DNA from: Fumia sp045645505
GTDB taxonomy: Bacteria; Bacillota; Clostridia; Oscillospirales; Ruminococcaceae
Length of the DNA stretch: 63,124 nucleotides
NCBI GenBank assembly: GCA_045645505.1
Contig: JAZRIW010000029.1
Location: 1 to 63,124 of the forward strand
Direction of reading: 5' to 3'
The notes below the pieces were generated by a model. That model saw only the letters and a list, made by a program, of their open reading frames with translations, was not told the DNA's origin and did not search any database. Below, in pieces: positions 33,638 through 42,258 of this stretch. Both the position numbers and the translations under genes were made by a program. Position 1 is the stretch's first letter, and every line of letters begins with the position of its first letter.

Positions 33638-35524
33638 TTGTGCGGATTTATAGGAATGTTTAATTATAATCCGGCGGATAACAATGAAACACTTTTGACA
33701 AATATGTCAAAGGCTATTCGCCATCGTGGACCGGATGATGATAAATTTATAGTTAAAGATGGTTTTTGTGTTGCTTTCAGACGACTTTCCATTATCGACC
33801 TTGATAATGGAGCACAGCCGTTTACTTCCGCTGACGGCAGATATATAGCTGTTTTCAACGGAGAAATATATAACTATCTTGATTTGAGAAAGCCCTTGAT
33901 TGAAGAGGGAATAGAGTTTTCAACAAATTCAGAAATAGAAGTAATTGTTGCTCTTTACAGAAAATACGGTGACGAGTTTATTACGATGCTTCGTGGTATG
34001 TATGCAATTTTAATTTATGACAGCGAAGAAAAAACAGTATTTGCAGCTCGTGATCCATTTGGTATAAAACCGCTTTATTACAGAATTTCTGACAACGGAA
34101 TTATTTTTTCATCAGAGATGAAGGCTTTTCTATTTGATGAAACAATGGGCGGATTTAAGGTTGATGAAAGTCTTTTACAACATTATTTTACCTTTCAATA
34201 TGTACCTGAACCTAAAACAATAACTCCGCAAGTTTCTGTCCTTGAAGCGTCACATTATATGAAAGTTTCGATTGACGGAAATATTGAAGTCAAGAAGTAT
34301 TTTGATTTGAAATTCAAAACTCCGTCAGAAGAGAGTTTTGAAGAAAAGGTGAAAAAACTCCGCAAAGTTATTACAGAGTCAGTGGAATATCATATGATAA
34401 GTGATGTTGAAGTGGGCACCTTCCTTTCAAGCGGTATAGACTCTGCTATAATTACTGCGGTTTCAAGCAGAATCAATCCGGGTATCAAAGCTTTGACAGT
34501 TGGGTTTGATGTAGCTTCTTACAGCGAAATTGACGATGCGTATGAAATTTCAAAACATCTCAATGTTGACCATATCATTTTAAAGGGAAACGTTGAGCAG
34601 TTTAAGGAAGCGTTTGAAAAGGTTGTATGGCATCTTGATTCCCCTGTTGCCGATCCTTCTACCGTGGCAATTTATATGATTGCAAAAGAAGCTTCAAAAC
34701 ATGTTAAGGTTATGTTGTCAGGTGAGGGTTCCGATGAACTTTTTGCAGGATATAAAACCTATCGTGATTCACTTTTGTCAGGAAGATTCCAGAATGCACC
34801 TTCTTTTGTAAAGAAAACGTGTCTCGGACTTTCCAAGATGATTCCCAATGGAGTCAAGGGTAAAAATTTCCTCATCAGAGCAGGCGTTCCGCTTGAAGAA
34901 AGATATGTAGGAAATGCCTTTTTATTTGATGAAAAGAGTAAAAAATCTTTCCTTAAAACTTATAACCCGAATCAGTCATACAGAGAGATTACAAAATCTG
35001 TTTATGATGAGGTTTCAGATTGTGATCCGCTTATAAAAATGCAACACGTTGATATCAACACTTGGCTTAAGGGCGATATTTTGGTTAAGGGTGACAGATT
35101 GAGTATGGCTCATTCATTGGAAGTAAGGGTTCCTTTCTTGGATAAAGAGGTATTTAAGTTTGCCTCAACCTTAAAAAATGATGATAAGCTTTCACACTCA
35201 ACCACAAAATATATCTTGCGTTATGCGTTTAAAGATTACGTTGATCCTGCAACCTTTATGAGACCTAAACTCGGTTATCCGGTGCCTGTGAGAATCTGGC
35301 TTAAGAATGAGCTTTATGAGTGGGCAAGGGATATTATAATGGGTTCAAAAGCGGATGAGTATATTGATAAAAATGCGGCATTGAAGTTACTTGAGGACCA
35401 TCGCACCGGAAAAGCAGATAATTATAGAAAACTCTGGTCGATATTAGTGTTCATAACCTGGTATAATTTGTATGTTGCCGATGCATCAAAAACTTGTCAG
35501 CGTGTTTTAGACGGAGAATTATAA
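33638..35524 (+). CDS. asnB: Asparagine synthase (glutamine-hydrolysing)
   Basis: A 628-residue two-domain enzyme making asparagine from aspartate, ATP and glutamine. The glutaminase domain begins CGFIGMF, and Cys2 becomes the N-terminal nucleophile once Met is removed; RHRGPDD and FNGEIYNY are family blocks. The synthetase domain has LSSGIDSAI as the pyrophosphate loop and LSGEGSDELFAGY. The TTG at 33638 directly precedes Cys and has AAAAGGGG about nine bases upstream, so I prefer it. Starting at the TTG at 33614 would add eight residues before the catalytic Cys, require a propeptide cleavage, and use a Shine-Dalgarno locked in a hairpin. The gene ends in a strong terminator. Confidence 0.93.
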   Translation: MCGFIGMFNYNPADNNETLLTNMSKAIRHRGPDDDKFIVKDGFCVAFRRLSIIDLDNGAQPFTSADGRYIAVFNGEIYNYLDLRKPLIEEGIEFSTNSEIEVIVALYRKYGDEFITMLRGMYAILIYDSEEKTVFAARDPFGIKPLYYRISDNGIIFSSEMKAFLFDETMGGFKVDESLLQHYFTFQYVPEPKTITPQVSVLEASHYMKVSIDGNIEVKKYFDLKFKTPSEESFEEKVKKLRKVITESVEYHMISDVEVGTFLSSGIDSAIITAVSSRINPGIKALTVGFDVASYSEIDDAYEISKHLNVDHIILKGNVEQFKEAFEKVVWHLDSPVADPSTVAIYMIAKEASKHVKVMLSGEGSDELFAGYKTYRDSLLSGRFQNAPSFVKKTCLGLSKMIPNGVKGKNFLIRAGVPLEERYVGNAFLFDEKSKKSFLKTYNPNQSYREITKSVYDEVSDCDPLIKMQHVDINTWLKGDILVKGDRLSMAHSLEVRVPFLDKEVFKFASTLKNDDKLSHSTTKYILRYAFKDYVDPATFMRPKLGYPVPVRIWLKNELYEWARDIIMGSKADEYIDKNAALKLLEDHRTGKADNYRKLWSILVFITWYNLYVADASKTCQRVLDGEL

Positions 35525-35561
35525 AAAATTTCGGTATTCTTTTTTGAATACCGAAATTTTT
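35524..35561 (+). terminator. Terminator of asnB
   Basis: A perfect 16-bp stem (35524-35539 with 35546-35561) around a T-rich loop, ending in TTTTT. Confidence 0.9.
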
Positions 35562-35689
35562 AAATTTTGTAATGTTAAATATTAATAAAAATATTTTGAA
35601 TTATAACTTTAAAATAATTTTTTGGTAAAATTGCTTAAAAAAATAAAAAAAATTTAGTGAAAATTATCCTTTAATAAAATAAAAATATA

Positions 35690-35698
35690 TGATATAAT
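35690..35698 (+). promoter_or_regulatory. Extended -10 promoter of the dockerin protein gene
   Basis: TG-A-TATAAT at 35690-35698, without a clear -35 box. A leader of about 120 bases follows. It contains a CAACAA/TTGTTG hairpin near 35783-35798 and ends in GGAGGG before the ATG. Nothing else recognisable lies in 35562-35828. Confidence 0.5.
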
Positions 35699-35828
35699 AG
35701 CCATACGTTGTAATACACTTTTTTATAATACGTTTTAGGAGCGTATATGTACTGTAAAAAAGATGTGTTAAATAGTTAAATGCAACAAATGATTGTTGTA
35801 AAAAAATTAAATTTGGAGGGATTTTTCT

Positions 35829-38800
35829 ATGAAGAAAATGACAAAGCGTCTTTTAAGTGTAGCTTTATCACTTCTCTTGGCATTAAGTACAGTTCCTGTT
35901 ACTTTTGCTCAGGAAAGTAGTAATGCGAACTTGCTCGAAGGCAAGGATTATACACTTGACGGCGTAGTAGAATGGTACAGAGGTGAGGAAGACGAAGGTT
36001 ACCTCACAGATGGTATCATTAAAGGTAATGACTTCTATGAGCCCGGTTTCGTTGGTACTCAGGGTAAAAGTGATGTTGAAGTAACATTTGATCTTGCTGA
36101 TGCTCCTATCACATTTAAAGAGTTACATATGCACACTATGGTAAGTATCGGTTCAGGTGTTAATGCTCCTCATACTATTTTGGTAGAGTATAAAGCTGAT
36201 GCTGCTTCTGATTGGGAAGTAATCTACAAAGCAATTATGCCTACAGATTACAAAAATACTGCTATTGCTGTATCTGATGAAGCTATCACAGCTGCTGGCT
36301 TGAGATTTACTTTCTATTCAGATAAAGGTCAAGGTTATAACTTCATCGACGAAATTGAAGCTTTTGCTGAACCCACAGGTGAAGCTTATGACGGCAAAAT
36401 GGAAGTTGGTTATACTAACGAAAACGTTTTGGCAGGCAAAGGTTACACATCTGTAGTTGCCGGATGGTACAACGTAAATGTTACTGACGAAGGCCCCGAT
36501 TATTATCTCACAGATGGTAATACATACATCGGAAGCGGTTATGGTAGTGGACACTTTGGTGCTACCGGCGGTGATGCTGTAGTAACATTTGATTTTGGTG
36601 CTGATCCTGTTACATTCCAGGAAATTATCTTGACTGTAATTGCTGGTAGAGACGGTATTGCTTCTGCTAAATATATCGAAATTGAATATAAAGAACCCGG
36701 TTCTGATGAATGGGTTAAAATCGTTGACAGACCTAACGGTGAGACTAATAAACTTACATTCGTTTTCACAGCTGAAGAAGAATTTACAGCTTCTGCTTTG
36801 AAACTTCATGTTGTAGGTCTTTCCGGCTTCGTATTCTTGAAAGAGTTAGAAGCTTATGCTAAACCCACAGGTGCAGCTATGGATGCTCCTATGGAAGATT
36901 ATGTTCCTAACACTAACATTCTCGCAGGTTTGACTTATACTCATAATGGTTCAAGCTGGTATAAAGATGGTGCTAATGACTCTGCTTCTACTTTCCTTAC
37001 TGACGGAACAGTAGTAGAAAGCTTCTATAGCTCAAACTACTATGGTGTAACTGGTGAAGATGCTACAATCAATTTTGATTTAGGCGAAGATAAAGAGATC
37101 AGTGAAATCGTATTTGATACCATGGGTGGTGGCGTAAGTGGTGTTTACTATCCTGCAAAGGTTACTGTATATGCTAAATCCAGCACAGATGAAGACTGGA
37201 CTCCTTACTTTGGTAAAGCTTTGACAAGCGGACATTATACACTCGGAACAGATACTCCTATCGTTGCTAAAGAATTGAGATTTGAATTCAAACGCGAAGC
37301 TAGTTACTTGTTCATTTCTGAAATTTCTGCATACTCAAGAAAGACTTATTCTAACATTGATGCTCCTTTGAAAGAAGCTGATGTTAACTTGCTTACCGGT
37401 CTTACTCCTGCAGAAGGTTCTACATTGTATGAAACACTTTCAAAACCTTGGGATGGTTGTAAAGATTATGCAAGCTTGACAGATGGTATTATGCCAACTG
37501 ACGATAAAGGCTACAAGGCATTCGTTACATTCTCTAATACTACTCCTGTAGTATTTGTATATGATACAGAAGGAATGAGCATTAATGAAGTAAGCCTTGC
37601 TTTAGGTTTACCTGATATCTCAGACCTCGAAGTAGTTCCTAAGAGCATTATAGTTGAAGGATTTATCGATGGCGAATGGAAACTTATCGGTGAAAAGAAC
37701 TCCTTTGCTGACGTAACAGCAGGTAAAGTGGTTGCATTTGCTTCTAATAATGCTATCGAAGCAGACCAGATCAGAATTACTATTATGAACAACTCCGGAT
37801 TTATGTGTATTTCTGAAATCCAGGTATTTGATAAAGTTGTTACATCCGGTGCAGGCAAACTCGAAGTTATGCCTTATAACGATAACCTCTTTGCAGGTCT
37901 TAGTTATACAAATAACGTAGAAAACTGGTATAATGGTGCTTCAAGAGATGACGGTACTGCTCTTACTGACGGTGAAATATCTGGTGACTTCTATGGCGAA
38001 GATTACTTCAACGCACAGCAGAAAGGTGCAGAAGTTGAATTCTCCTTCGACGCTCCTATGGATATCTCTGAATTTATGATTAAATACTATGTAGATGCAA
38101 ACGCAGGTATCACAGTACCTAAGACAACTATTTACTTTAAGTCCGGTAGTGAATGGACAGCAATGTACAGCAATGTACCTGCTTCTGGTACTGCAGTACT
38201 CTCTACTGATACTCCTATCACAGCTGATGGTGTTAAATTCGTATTTGACGGTGCTCCTTATGCATTCGTTAAAGAAATCGAAGCTTACACAAGACCTACA
38301 GGCGCTACTGTAACAGATACACTTAAAGAAGTTGAATTCAGCTTGATCGGTGGTCTTGTTGCAGAGTCCAACGTAGCTACATTTGCATACATGGGAACAA
38401 CAGATATGGCTGTATTGACAGATGGTATGATCAGCACAGATGCTGTTGACCACAAGAAGAACATTACATTCTCTGACACTCCTGCATATTTCACATATGA
38501 AAAAGCTGGTATGGCATTCAAAGAAGTAAATGTTTCCTGGAACAATCCTTCCAGTTTGGCAGTAGCATCTCCCGCAGGTATCATAATCGAAGTATTGATC
38601 GATGGTGAGTGGATTGAAGTTACAAACTGTCAGGATATTCCTGCTGCTACAGTAGGTACAACTTATGCATTTGTATCTGAAAATACTATCGTAGCTGACG
38701 GCGTAAAAGTAACTGTTATTAAACCTGAAGTAGCTCCCGAAGGAGCTTGGGGTGGTATGTCACTCTCTGAAATCGCTGTATTCAAAAATGTTCAGACAGC

Positions 38801-39356
38801 TGAACCCATTGGTACAATGGTATGTGATGTAGTAGTTACTCCTCCTGAAGAGCCCGAAGAAGCTGCAGTTCCCACAATCACAACTGATTTGGCTACAACT
38901 GCTGCATTGACAGAAGGCGACGCTTTGACACTTTCTGTAGTTGCTGAAACTTCTGACGAAGGTACTTTGAGCTACCAGTGGTATAAAGGCGATGACGCTA
39001 TCGCAGGTGCAACAAATGCTACATACACTATTGCAGCTGTTGCTGTGGCTGATGCAGGTTCTTACAAAGTTGTTGTTACTAACACTTTGGGCGAAGATGC
39101 AAAAACTGCTACATCTGCAGTATGTGTTGTAACAGTTGAAGAAGCTGTTACCATCATGTATGGTGACGTAACAGGCGATGGTAAAGTTAACCGTTCTGAC
39201 TTGTTGAGACTTGCTAAATACTTCGGTGGTGCTACTGTCGAAATCAACGAAGCTAACTCCGATGTAACAGGCGACGGAAGAGTTAACCGTTCTGACTTGT
39301 TGAGACTTGCTAAATACTTCGGTGGTGCTAGTGTAACTTTAGGCCCCGCAAACTAA
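35829..39356 (+). CDS. Secreted multi-module discoidin-like protein with Ig-like domain and dockerin
   Basis: A 1175-residue extracellular protein with no catalytic domain that I can recognise. A signal peptide covers residues 1 to about 27. Six modules of about 150-170 residues follow, starting near 30, 199, 363, 519, 686 and 837. Most begin with a N(L/I)LAGLxY-like block, contain LTDG, and end with a FI.EI.AY-like strand, the pattern of F5/8 type C (discoidin) carbohydrate-binding modules. Modules 1, 2, 3 and 5 are of one subtype and 4 and 6 of another. An Ig-like domain (about 1014-1105, with YQWYKGDDAIAGA) precedes two dockerin type I repeats (DVTGDGKVNRSDLLRLAKYF and its copy), each with the Asp/Asn calcium loop. 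It probably binds glycans and attaches through a cohesin elsewhere. The neat codon bias suggests strong expression. Confidence 0.85.
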   Translation: MKKMTKRLLSVALSLLLALSTVPVTFAQESSNANLLEGKDYTLDGVVEWYRGEEDEGYLTDGIIKGNDFYEPGFVGTQGKSDVEVTFDLADAPITFKELHMHTMVSIGSGVNAPHTILVEYKADAASDWEVIYKAIMPTDYKNTAIAVSDEAITAAGLRFTFYSDKGQGYNFIDEIEAFAEPTGEAYDGKMEVGYTNENVLAGKGYTSVVAGWYNVNVTDEGPDYYLTDGNTYIGSGYGSGHFGATGGDAVVTFDFGADPVTFQEIILTVIAGRDGIASAKYIEIEYKEPGSDEWVKIVDRPNGETNKLTFVFTAEEEFTASALKLHVVGLSGFVFLKELEAYAKPTGAAMDAPMEDYVPNTNILAGLTYTHNGSSWYKDGANDSASTFLTDGTVVESFYSSNYYGVTGEDATINFDLGEDKEISEIVFDTMGGGVSGVYYPAKVTVYAKSSTDEDWTPYFGKALTSGHYTLGTDTPIVAKELRFEFKREASYLFISEISAYSRKTYSNIDAPLKEADVNLLTGLTPAEGSTLYETLSKPWDGCKDYASLTDGIMPTDDKGYKAFVTFSNTTPVVFVYDTEGMSINEVSLALGLPDISDLEVVPKSIIVEGFIDGEWKLIGEKNSFADVTAGKVVAFASNNAIEADQIRITIMNNSGFMCISEIQVFDKVVTSGAGKLEVMPYNDNLFAGLSYTNNVENWYNGASRDDGTALTDGEISGDFYGEDYFNAQQKGAEVEFSFDAPMDISEFMIKYYVDANAGITVPKTTIYFKSGSEWTAMYSNVPASGTAVLSTDTPITADGVKFVFDGAPYAFVKEIEAYTRPTGATVTDTLKEVEFSLIGGLVAESNVATFAYMGTTDMAVLTDGMISTDAVDHKKNITFSDTPAYFTYEKAGMAFKEVNVSWNNPSSLAVASPAGIIIEVLIDGEWIEVTNCQDIPAATVGTTYAFVSENTIVADGVKVTVIKPEVAPEGAWGGMSLSEIAVFKNVQTAEPIGTMVCDVVVTPPEEPEEAAVPTITTDLATTAALTEGDALTLSVVAETSDEGTLSYQWYKGDDAIAGATNATYTIAAVAVADAGSYKVVVTNTLGEDAKTATSAVCVVTVEEAVTIMYGDVTGDGKVNRSDLLRLAKYFGGATVEINEANSDVTGDGRVNRSDLLRLAKYFGGASVTLGPAN
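39165..39329 (+). repeat. Tandem dockerin-encoding DNA repeat
   Basis: Two 69-base units (39165-39233 and 39261-39329, period 96 bases) differ at only four positions, and the last 48 bases are identical. The nucleotide-level identity points to recent duplication or gene conversion of the dockerin half. Confidence 0.85.
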
Positions 39357-39379
39357 GTATTAACATTTAAAATTTAATA

Positions 39380-39418
39380 AATAAGCTGTAGTAATTTTAC
39401 TACAGCTTATTTTTTATT
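39380..39418 (+). terminator. Terminator of the dockerin protein gene
   Basis: A perfect 14-bp stem (39380-39393 with 39398-39411) followed by a T-tract. Confidence 0.92.
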
Positions 39419-39444
39419 TTCTTTTAAAAAATACAATAAAAATA

Positions 39445-39473
39445 TTGCACTATTTTTATTTTAATGTTAAAAT
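39445..39473 (+). promoter_or_regulatory. Predicted promoter of the Gfo/Idh/MocA pair
   Basis: TTGCAC (39445-39450), a 17-base spacer and TAAAAT (39468-39473). Confidence 0.6.
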
Positions 39474-39507
39474 AAAACCAATGAAATAAAGAAATGAGGT
39501 TATTAAA

Positions 39508-40557
39508 ATGAAGGTTGCAGTTATTGGATGCGGTACTATCGCAAATGGACAGCACATTCCGGCATATATTAATAATGAAAAGACAGAGATCAAGTATTTT
39601 TGCGATATAATTGAAGAGAGAGCAAAAAAAGCAGTAGAAGAATATGGTTGCGGAATTGCAGTTACAGATTACAAAAAGGTACTTGAGGATGAAGAAGTTG
39701 AGGCAATTTCTGTCTGCACACCTAATCATATGCATAGTATTATCACTATTGCCGCTTTAAAAGCAGGAAAGAATGTATTATGTGAAAAACCTGCAGCAAG
39801 AACTTATGAAGAAGCTCTTGAGATGCAAAAAACTCAGCACGAGACAGGTAAGGTTTTGAACATAGGTGTTGTTAACCGCTTTAATACTGCTGTTAATAAA
39901 ATTAAGGAATTGATTGATGCTGGTGAGCTTGGTGATATTTATCAGGTTTATGTAAGCTTCAGACATCACAGAAGTATTCCGGGACTTGGCGGAGATTTTA
40001 CCAATATTGATGTTGCAGGTGGCGGTGTAATGATTGACTGGGGTGTTCATTTCTTTGACATCGTTATGTATTGTTGCGGTGATCCCGTTACAAAAACTGT
40101 TTCTGCAGAAAAATTCTCAAAACTCGGTAATCCCATAAATGAATATGTTTATACCTCTATGTGGGCAGGACCTCCTAAAATGGATGGTGTTTATTCCGTA
40201 GAAGAGGGTGTAAGCGGTATTATAAGAACAGAAGGACCTGTCATTTTATTTAATGGTGCATGGGCACAGAATATTGGCGAAAATGAAATGTTTATAGATT
40301 TCATTGGTACAAAGGGCGGTATTAGACTTAACTATGGTGCTGATTTTACTTTGTATTCCACTAAGAATAATATGCTTACAAAGACAACATTTCAGATGCA
40401 GAGTGTTAATATGTTCCAGAATGAAATTGATAGTTTTATTGAGTGTATTGAAAATAAGGAAAAAATGCCTTCTCATATTGATACAAATATTATTACTTCA
40501 AAAATGATGGATGCAATTTATCGTTCTGCAGAAATACATAATGAGGTAACACTATGA
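39508..40557 (+). CDS. Gfo/Idh/MocA-family oxidoreductase
   Basis: A 349-residue NAD(P)-dependent dehydrogenase of sugars, inositols or related compounds. The N-terminal Rossmann fold has VIGCGTIANGQHIPAY. CTPNHMHSIITIAALKAGKNVLCEKPAA contains the EKP motif, whose Lys is catalytic in this family. GGGVMIDWGVHFFDIVMY in the C-terminal domain contributes the substrate-side His and Asp. The product overlaps the next gene by four bases (ATGA), and the two probably function together. The substrate is not predictable from sequence. Confidence 0.9.
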   Translation: MKVAVIGCGTIANGQHIPAYINNEKTEIKYFCDIIEERAKKAVEEYGCGIAVTDYKKVLEDEEVEAISVCTPNHMHSIITIAALKAGKNVLCEKPAARTYEEALEMQKTQHETGKVLNIGVVNRFNTAVNKIKELIDAGELGDIYQVYVSFRHHRSIPGLGGDFTNIDVAGGGVMIDWGVHFFDIVMYCCGDPVTKTVSAEKFSKLGNPINEYVYTSMWAGPPKMDGVYSVEEGVSGIIRTEGPVILFNGAWAQNIGENEMFIDFIGTKGGIRLNYGADFTLYSTKNNMLTKTTFQMQSVNMFQNEIDSFIECIENKEKMPSHIDTNIITSKMMDAIYRSAEIHNEVTL

Positions 40558-41393
40558 ATAAAAAAATAGGTTTTATAGATTATTATCTTGACGAATGGCA
40601 TGCAAATAATTACCCTGCTTTTTTAAAGGAAAGTTCTAAAGGGAGATATGAAATTTGTTGTGCTTATGCAAAAATTGATAACCCTAACGGAAAGACTAAT
40701 GAAGAGTGGTCAAAAGAGCATAATATACCTCTCGCGAATAGTATTGAAGAAGTTATTGAAAAATCAGATTTTTTAATTGTTTTATCGCCTGATAATTGTG
40801 AAATGCATGAGGAATTGTCAAATCTTCCTTTGAAATCAGGGAAACCTACTTATATAGATAAGACTTTTGCACCTGATAAGGCAACTGCTTTGAGGATTTT
40901 TGAAAATGCCGATAAACACAATACAAAATGCTATTCGAGTTCTGCTTTAAGATTTGCTTCTGAGTGGAATTCTGTAGATAAATCAAAAATTGAAAGAATT
41001 TACAGTGAAGGTCCGGGCACTTTTGAAACTTATTCAATTCATCAGATAGAGCCTATTGTAATGCTCATGGAGTGTAGAGCAAAAAGAGTTATGTTTTTGG
41101 GAAGTGAAAAACATCCTGAGATGATAATTGAGTTTGAAAATGGTAAAACGGCGCACATGTTTCATCGTAATGATCCGGATTTTTCTTTTGAAATTACCAC
41201 AGTTTCAGAAGATAACTCTTCTCAAAGACACAAGGTTGTTTCTAATTTCTTTATTCTCTTCATTGAGGATTTAATAAGATTTTTTGATACAGGTGAAGTG
41301 CTTTTCCCTCACAGTCAGACTGTTGATGTAATTGCAATAATCGAAGCCGGTAAAAAAGCGATGGAAACTCCTTTCTGCTGGATAAATATATGA
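40554..41393 (+). CDS. Gfo/Idh/MocA-like protein without a classical glycine loop
   Basis: A 279-residue protein, translationally coupled to the dehydrogenase before it. The general layout is similar: a N-terminal alpha/beta half (FLIVLSPDNCEMHEELS followed by GKPTYIDKTFAPD, which matches the position of the EKP-type motif as DKT) and a C-terminal sheet half. The first strand reads IGFIDYYLDEWHANNYPAF instead of a GxGxxG nucleotide-binding loop. It may not bind NAD(P) in the usual way, or may act as a partner subunit. Some clostridial proteins of this shape are annotated as Gfo/Idh/MocA family; I do not know a proven role. It ends the operon before a terminator. Confidence 0.65.
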   Translation: MNKKIGFIDYYLDEWHANNYPAFLKESSKGRYEICCAYAKIDNPNGKTNEEWSKEHNIPLANSIEEVIEKSDFLIVLSPDNCEMHEELSNLPLKSGKPTYIDKTFAPDKATALRIFENADKHNTKCYSSSALRFASEWNSVDKSKIERIYSEGPGTFETYSIHQIEPIVMLMECRAKRVMFLGSEKHPEMIIEFENGKTAHMFHRNDPDFSFEITTVSEDNSSQRHKVVSNFFILFIEDLIRFFDTGEVLFPHSQTVDVIAIIEAGKKAMETPFCWINI

Positions 41394-41402
41394 CTATAAA
41401 AT

Positions 41403-41431
41403 AAAAACGACCTTTTTAAAAGGTCGTTTTT
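41403..41431 (+). terminator. Terminator of the Gfo/Idh/MocA pair
   Basis: A 14-base A-rich arm (41403-41416) is complementary to 41418-41431, with almost no loop; in practice the central bases open. It ends in TTTTT. Confidence 0.8.
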
Positions 41432-41432
41432 G

Positions 41433-41461
41433 TTGATTTAGCGGGTTTGATGTGATATAAT
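41433..41461 (+). promoter_or_regulatory. Predicted promoter of the isomerase-amidohydrolase-fumarase unit
   Basis: TTGATT (41433-41438), a 17-base spacer and TATAAT (41456-41461) with TG at 41453-41454 (extended -10). Confidence 0.65.
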
Positions 41462-41492
41462 GTAATAAAATTATCAAAAGGAGTTTTTGATT

Positions 41493-42221
41493 ATGGATTA
41501 TGGACTTCAACTTTATAGTGTCAGAGACTTAGCAGAGAAAAATTACGAGGAAATGCTTAAGAAAGTTTCCAAGTTAGGCTATAAATTTGTGGAATCTGCA
41601 GGATTTTACGGACATAGTGCTGAGCAAGTGAGGGAATGGCTTGATAAATATAACCTCACAATTTCCGGTGCACATGCTAATATGGCAAGTCTTGAAGAAG
41701 ATTTTATGGGGACAGTAAAGTACCATCAGACAATTAAAAACACAAAATATATTCTTCCGGGAATTGATTTTACCACAAAGGAAGCTATCGATACAGCAGT
41801 AAAAAAGATTAATAAATACGGACCGATGCTTGCTGAGTACGGAATAGAGCTTGGGTATCATAATCATCACAGAGAGTTTGTACTTAATAAAGATGCTATT
41901 TATCCTAATTTGTATTTTATGGAAAAAACCAATGTTAAATTTGAAATTGATACTTTCTGGGTTTTTGTTGCCCGTCGTGATCCGCTTGAGGTACTTGAAG
42001 AATATAGACACAGACTTATTGGCTGTATTCATTTAAAAGATGGTTTGCGTTATCCTGAGGTAACGGGCTGTGCTTTGGGTGAAGGCTCTGCTCCCGTAAG
42101 AGATGTAATCGCAAAGGCTAAAGATATGGGACTTACCATGATTGTAGAGAGTGAACAATTAAGCCCCAGTGGTATTGAAGAAGCTGCCCGTTGTGCAGAA
42201 TTTCTTAAAAAGAACGGATAA
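41493..42221 (+). CDS. Sugar phosphate isomerase/epimerase (xylose isomerase-like TIM barrel)
   Basis: A 242-residue AP-endonuclease-2/xylose-isomerase-type TIM barrel. LQLYSVRDL is the typical first strand. YHNHHREF carries metal-binding His residues, FEIDTFWV and CIHLKDG give further metal ligands, and IVESEQLS near the end supplies the last Glu. Such enzymes isomerise or epimerise keto-sugars and inositol derivatives and commonly work beside Gfo/Idh/MocA dehydrogenases like the two upstream. The ATG at 41493 is chosen over the TTG at 41487 because AAAAGGAG is better spaced to it. Confidence 0.88.
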   Translation: MDYGLQLYSVRDLAEKNYEEMLKKVSKLGYKFVESAGFYGHSAEQVREWLDKYNLTISGAHANMASLEEDFMGTVKYHQTIKNTKYILPGIDFTTKEAIDTAVKKINKYGPMLAEYGIELGYHNHHREFVLNKDAIYPNLYFMEKTNVKFEIDTFWVFVARRDPLEVLEEYRHRLIGCIHLKDGLRYPEVTGCALGEGSAPVRDVIAKAKDMGLTMIVESEQLSPSGIEEAARCAEFLKKNG

Positions 42222-42258
42222 TTTATATTGAGACAGAAATTTAAGTTTAGGAGTTTTT

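Noticed and set aside
37941..38453. Antisense open frames within the dockerin protein gene (also 36318-36809)
   Set aside because: They arise from the repetitive, biased codons of the sense gene. Their sequences are low in complexity with no start signals.
35829..39356. Reading the six repeated modules as a CRISPR or DNA tandem repeat
   Set aside because: The similarity is at protein level over 150-170 residues. Only the dockerin half is nearly identical at DNA level.
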